In this document: positions 62,360 to 64,000 of the stretch, piece after piece
How the letters are laid out: every line of letters starts with the position of its first letter
How positions within the stretch are numbered: position 1 is the stretch's first letter
Assembly: GCF_916858655.1 (NCBI RefSeq)
Contig: NZ_CAKASL010000003.1
Coordinates: forward strand, 372,001 to 436,000
DNA length: 64,000 bases
Direction: 5' to 3'
From: Aeromicrobium sp. Leaf350
GTDB lineage: Bacteria > Actinomycetota > Actinomycetes > Propionibacteriales > Nocardioidaceae
The notes under the pieces: generated by a model
Database searches by the model: none
Told to the model about the DNA's origin: nothing
What the model saw: the letters and a program-made list of their open reading frames with translations, nothing else
Made by a program: the position numbers and the translations under genes

Positions 62360-63118
62360 TCAGGGGCGGCGCAGGAGGGGGCCGCGGTGGACCTTCTTGT
62401 TGCTCGCCTGGGCCAGGGGGCGCACGACCAGCAGGTCGACGTTGACGTGCGGCGGCCGGCCCACGACCCAGCCGATCGTCTGCGCGATGTCCGCGGCCGT
62501 GAGCGGGTCCTCGACGCCGTCGTAGACCGCGTCGGCCCGCTCCTGCGAACCGAGCCGCACGAGGGAGAACTCCTCGGTGTGCACCATGCCGGGAGCGATC
62601 TCGGTGACGCGGATCGGGCGCCCGTTGAGCTCCAGGCGGAGCGTCTCGGTGGCCGCCGCGACGGCGTGCTTGGCGGCGACGTACCCGCCGCCGCCCTCGT
62701 AGACCCAGTGCCCGGCGGTCGAGCCGATGTTGACCACCGTTCCCGCACCGCTCGCGTCGAGCGCCGGCACGAGGGCGGAGGTGACCTGCACCGTGCCGAT
62801 CACGTTGATCTCGTACATCCGGCGCCACTGGTCGACGTCGGACTCCGCGACGGGGTCGACGCCGAGGGCGCCTCCGGCGTTGTTGACGAGCACGTCGAGC
62901 GTGTCGCCCACCGTCTCGGCGAGCCGGGCGACGTCGGCGGCGTCGGTCACGTCGCAGCTGACGGCGGTGCCACCGATCTCGGCAGCGAGGGACTCGAGGC
63001 GGTCGAGCCGCCGGGCCGCGCAGTAGACGTGGAAGCCCGCAGCGGCGAGCTCACGGGCGGTCGCGGCGCCGATCCCGCTACTGGCCCCGGTCACGACGGC
63101 GGTTCGCATGTTCGTCAT
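62360..63118 (-). CDS. short-chain dehydrogenase/reductase
   Basis: The 252-residue classical SDR has the NAD(P) loop [20 protein letters not shown] (9-28), the NNAG motif in [13 protein letters not shown] (about 83), and the catalytic Ser/Tyr/Lys in [20 protein letters not shown] followed by KHAV (Tyr about 149, Lys about 153). Arg/Lys near the loop suggests NADP. The substrate is not evident. ATG 63118 is used; an in-frame ATG three codons later is possible. Confidence 0.9.
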   Translation of the reverse strand: MTNMRTAVVTGASSGIGAATARELAAAGFHVYCAARRLDRLESLAAEIGGTAVSCDVTDAADVARLAETVGDTLDVLVNNAGGALGVDPVAESDVDQWRRMYEINVIGTVQVTSALVPALDASGAGTVVNIGSTAGHWVYEGGGGYVAAKHAVAAATETLRLELNGRPIRVTEIAPGMVHTEEFSLVRLGSQERADAVYDGVEDPLTAADIAQTIGWVVGRPPHVNVDLLVVRPLAQASNKKVHRGPLLRRP

Positions 63119-63161
63119 GCGTCCATCGTCGCGCGCCGGGGCCCGCAGCGGATCGAGGGGG

Positions 63162-63665
63162 TCAGCGAGCAGCGCCCTGCAGCGAGCCCGTGACCTCGGG
63201 GTTCTCGGTGTCGACGATCAGGCACGAGACCAGACGGTCGTCGAGCTGCTCCCACGAGGCCTCGGTGGGGGCGAGGTAGGTGAAGTCGAGCACCGAGGTG
63301 TCGTACGGCGCGCCGACGAAGGGCTCGAAGGCGTCGAGGCAGGCGGCGTCGGCCTGCTCCTCGACCGCGGGTGCGCCCGGGAAGTCGTCGCCGTCGATCT
63401 CGACCTCGTGGTACGCCTCGGCCTGGTGCGGCTGGTCGCACGGAAGGGCCGAAAGGGTCTCGACCTCGGTCGAGTTGGCCGACTCGTCCGGGAAGTTGTA
63501 GCAGTCGCCCACCTGGATCTCGAAGACGCTCGCGTCGTCGTTGCGCTCGGTGACCGAGCCCTCCTCGTCGCGCTGGGTCTCGGTGGCGGTGTCGGAGCAG
63601 GCGGACAGGATGAGGCCGGAGAAGGCGATGGCGGCCAGCGTCAGCAGGCGGCGAGATGTCGTCAT
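63162..63665 (-). CDS. lipoprotein with septum-formation-like domain
   Basis: The 167-residue protein has a signal peptide and lipobox (FSGLILSAC, Cys about 23), so it should be anchored outside the membrane. The body (about 45-160) has [34 protein letters not shown] and [14 protein letters not shown], the pattern of the actinobacterial Septum_form domain with paired cysteines. The role is unproven despite the domain name. It is divergent from mshA. Confidence 0.78.
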   Translation of the reverse strand: MTTSRRLLTLAAIAFSGLILSACSDTATETQRDEEGSVTERNDDASVFEIQVGDCYNFPDESANSTEVETLSALPCDQPHQAEAYHEVEIDGDDFPGAPAVEEQADAACLDAFEPFVGAPYDTSVLDFTYLAPTEASWEQLDDRLVSCLIVDTENPEVTGSLQGAAR

Positions 63666-63671
63666 GGCGGA

Positions 63672-63677
63672 ATCGTA
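63672..63677 (-). promoter_or_regulatory. -10 box (TACGAT) of the lipoprotein gene
   Basis: TACGAT on the minus strand ends 6 nt before the ATG at 63665. Confidence 0.45.
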
Positions 63678-63740
63678 GGCGACGCACAGGTCAGGGAGGT
63701 GGCGATTCGCCGATTGCCAGGTGTGAGCGATGATGGGGAG

Positions 63741-64000
63741 GTGAGTGTTCGACGGGTGGCGATGCTGTCGGCCCACACCTCGCCCCTGGCCCAGCCCGGC
63801 GACGGTGACGCCGGCGGCATGAACGTCTACGTGCTGGAGCTGTCGCGACGGCTCGCCGCGCTCGGCGTCGAGGTCGAGCTGTTCACCCGTGCGACGTCGC
63901 GCCACCAGGAGCCCTTCGCCGAGGTCGCCCCCGGCATCACGGTGCGTCACGTCGCCGCCGGCCCGTTCGAGGGGCTGCGCAAGGAGGACCTGCCGGCCCA
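63741..64000 (+). CDS. mshA: D-inositol-3-phosphate glycosyltransferase, N-terminal part
   Basis: The first 86 residues of a GT4 glycosyltransferase; the gene continues past the window. [20 protein letters not shown] and [17 protein letters not shown] are the MshA start, with the conserved GxxGG-type loop binding UDP-GlcNAc. MshA makes the first intermediate of mycothiol, the actinobacterial thiol buffer. GTG 63741 follows GGGGAG. It confirms the actinobacterial origin of the window. Confidence 0.92.
   Translation, partial: MSVRRVAMLSAHTSPLAQPGDGDAGGMNVYVLELSRRLAALGVEVELFTRATSRHQEPFAEVAPGITVRHVAAGPFEGLRKEDLPA

Overview
The window looks like an ordinary chromosomal stretch of a high-G+C Gram-positive bacterium. 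Codon use, the gene families present (MshA mycothiol synthesis, DUF4229, DUF5667, a BldN-type ECF sigma factor, a fused HemD, the menaquinone route) and the gene order point to an actinobacterium. My best guess is the Nocardioidaceae, close to Aeromicrobium or Nocardioides; this is inferred from gene content, not from a search. I see no insertion sequence, prophage, CRISPR array, tRNA or rRNA gene.

Layout. 1-3366: the end of an acyltransferase gene, then a minus-strand group with a DUF5667 membrane protein (likely anti-sigma), a BldN-like sigma factor and an HAD phosphatase. 3448-10767: an acyl-CoA ligase, a glutaredoxin-like protein and the haem genes hemA-hemC-hemD, with hemB after a repeat-filled gap. 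10731-15567: a DMT exporter with a divergent LysR regulator, a YCII/DGPF protein with its ECF42-type sigma factor, and a secreted lytic transglycosylase. 15754-21632: hemL, a histidine phosphatase and the system II cytochrome c maturation genes (TlpA-like, CcdA, ResB, CcsB). 21713-26357: an ABC-2 exporter, two small membrane proteins, a cysteine desulfhydrase-like enzyme and menA. 26414-43232: scattered menaquinone genes (menE, menC, menD, menF, menG), interrupted by a two-component system with an FtsX-type ABC transporter, a GMC oxidoreductase/aldehyde dehydrogenase pair and a tandem pair of SGNH hydrolases. 44025-59377: the complete 14-gene complex I operon nuoA-nuoN, followed by a polyprenyl diphosphate synthase. 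60516-64000: RarD-type transporter, YwaF-type membrane protein, SDR, a lipoprotein and the start of mshA.

The genes form a respiratory neighbourhood: haem synthesis, cytochrome c maturation, menaquinone (ring and side chain) and the NADH dehydrogenase that reduces it. Within operons most genes overlap by ATGA or GTGA, implying translational coupling.

Beyond the genes, four things stand out. (1) Several families of short palindromic repeats sit at gene 3' ends; one begins at the stop codons of unrelated genes. (2) About seventeen genes have a TANNNT-like hexamer 6-8 nt before the start codon, the signature of leaderless transcripts. (3) An identical 26-nt block occurs four times inside the 3' ends of nuoE and nuoJ, next to the ribosome binding site of the following gene. 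(4) A 27-codon mini-ORF links nuoH to nuoI through ATGA overlaps at both ends. No clearly new enzymatic or defence system was found; the novelty is in regulatory and repeat architecture.
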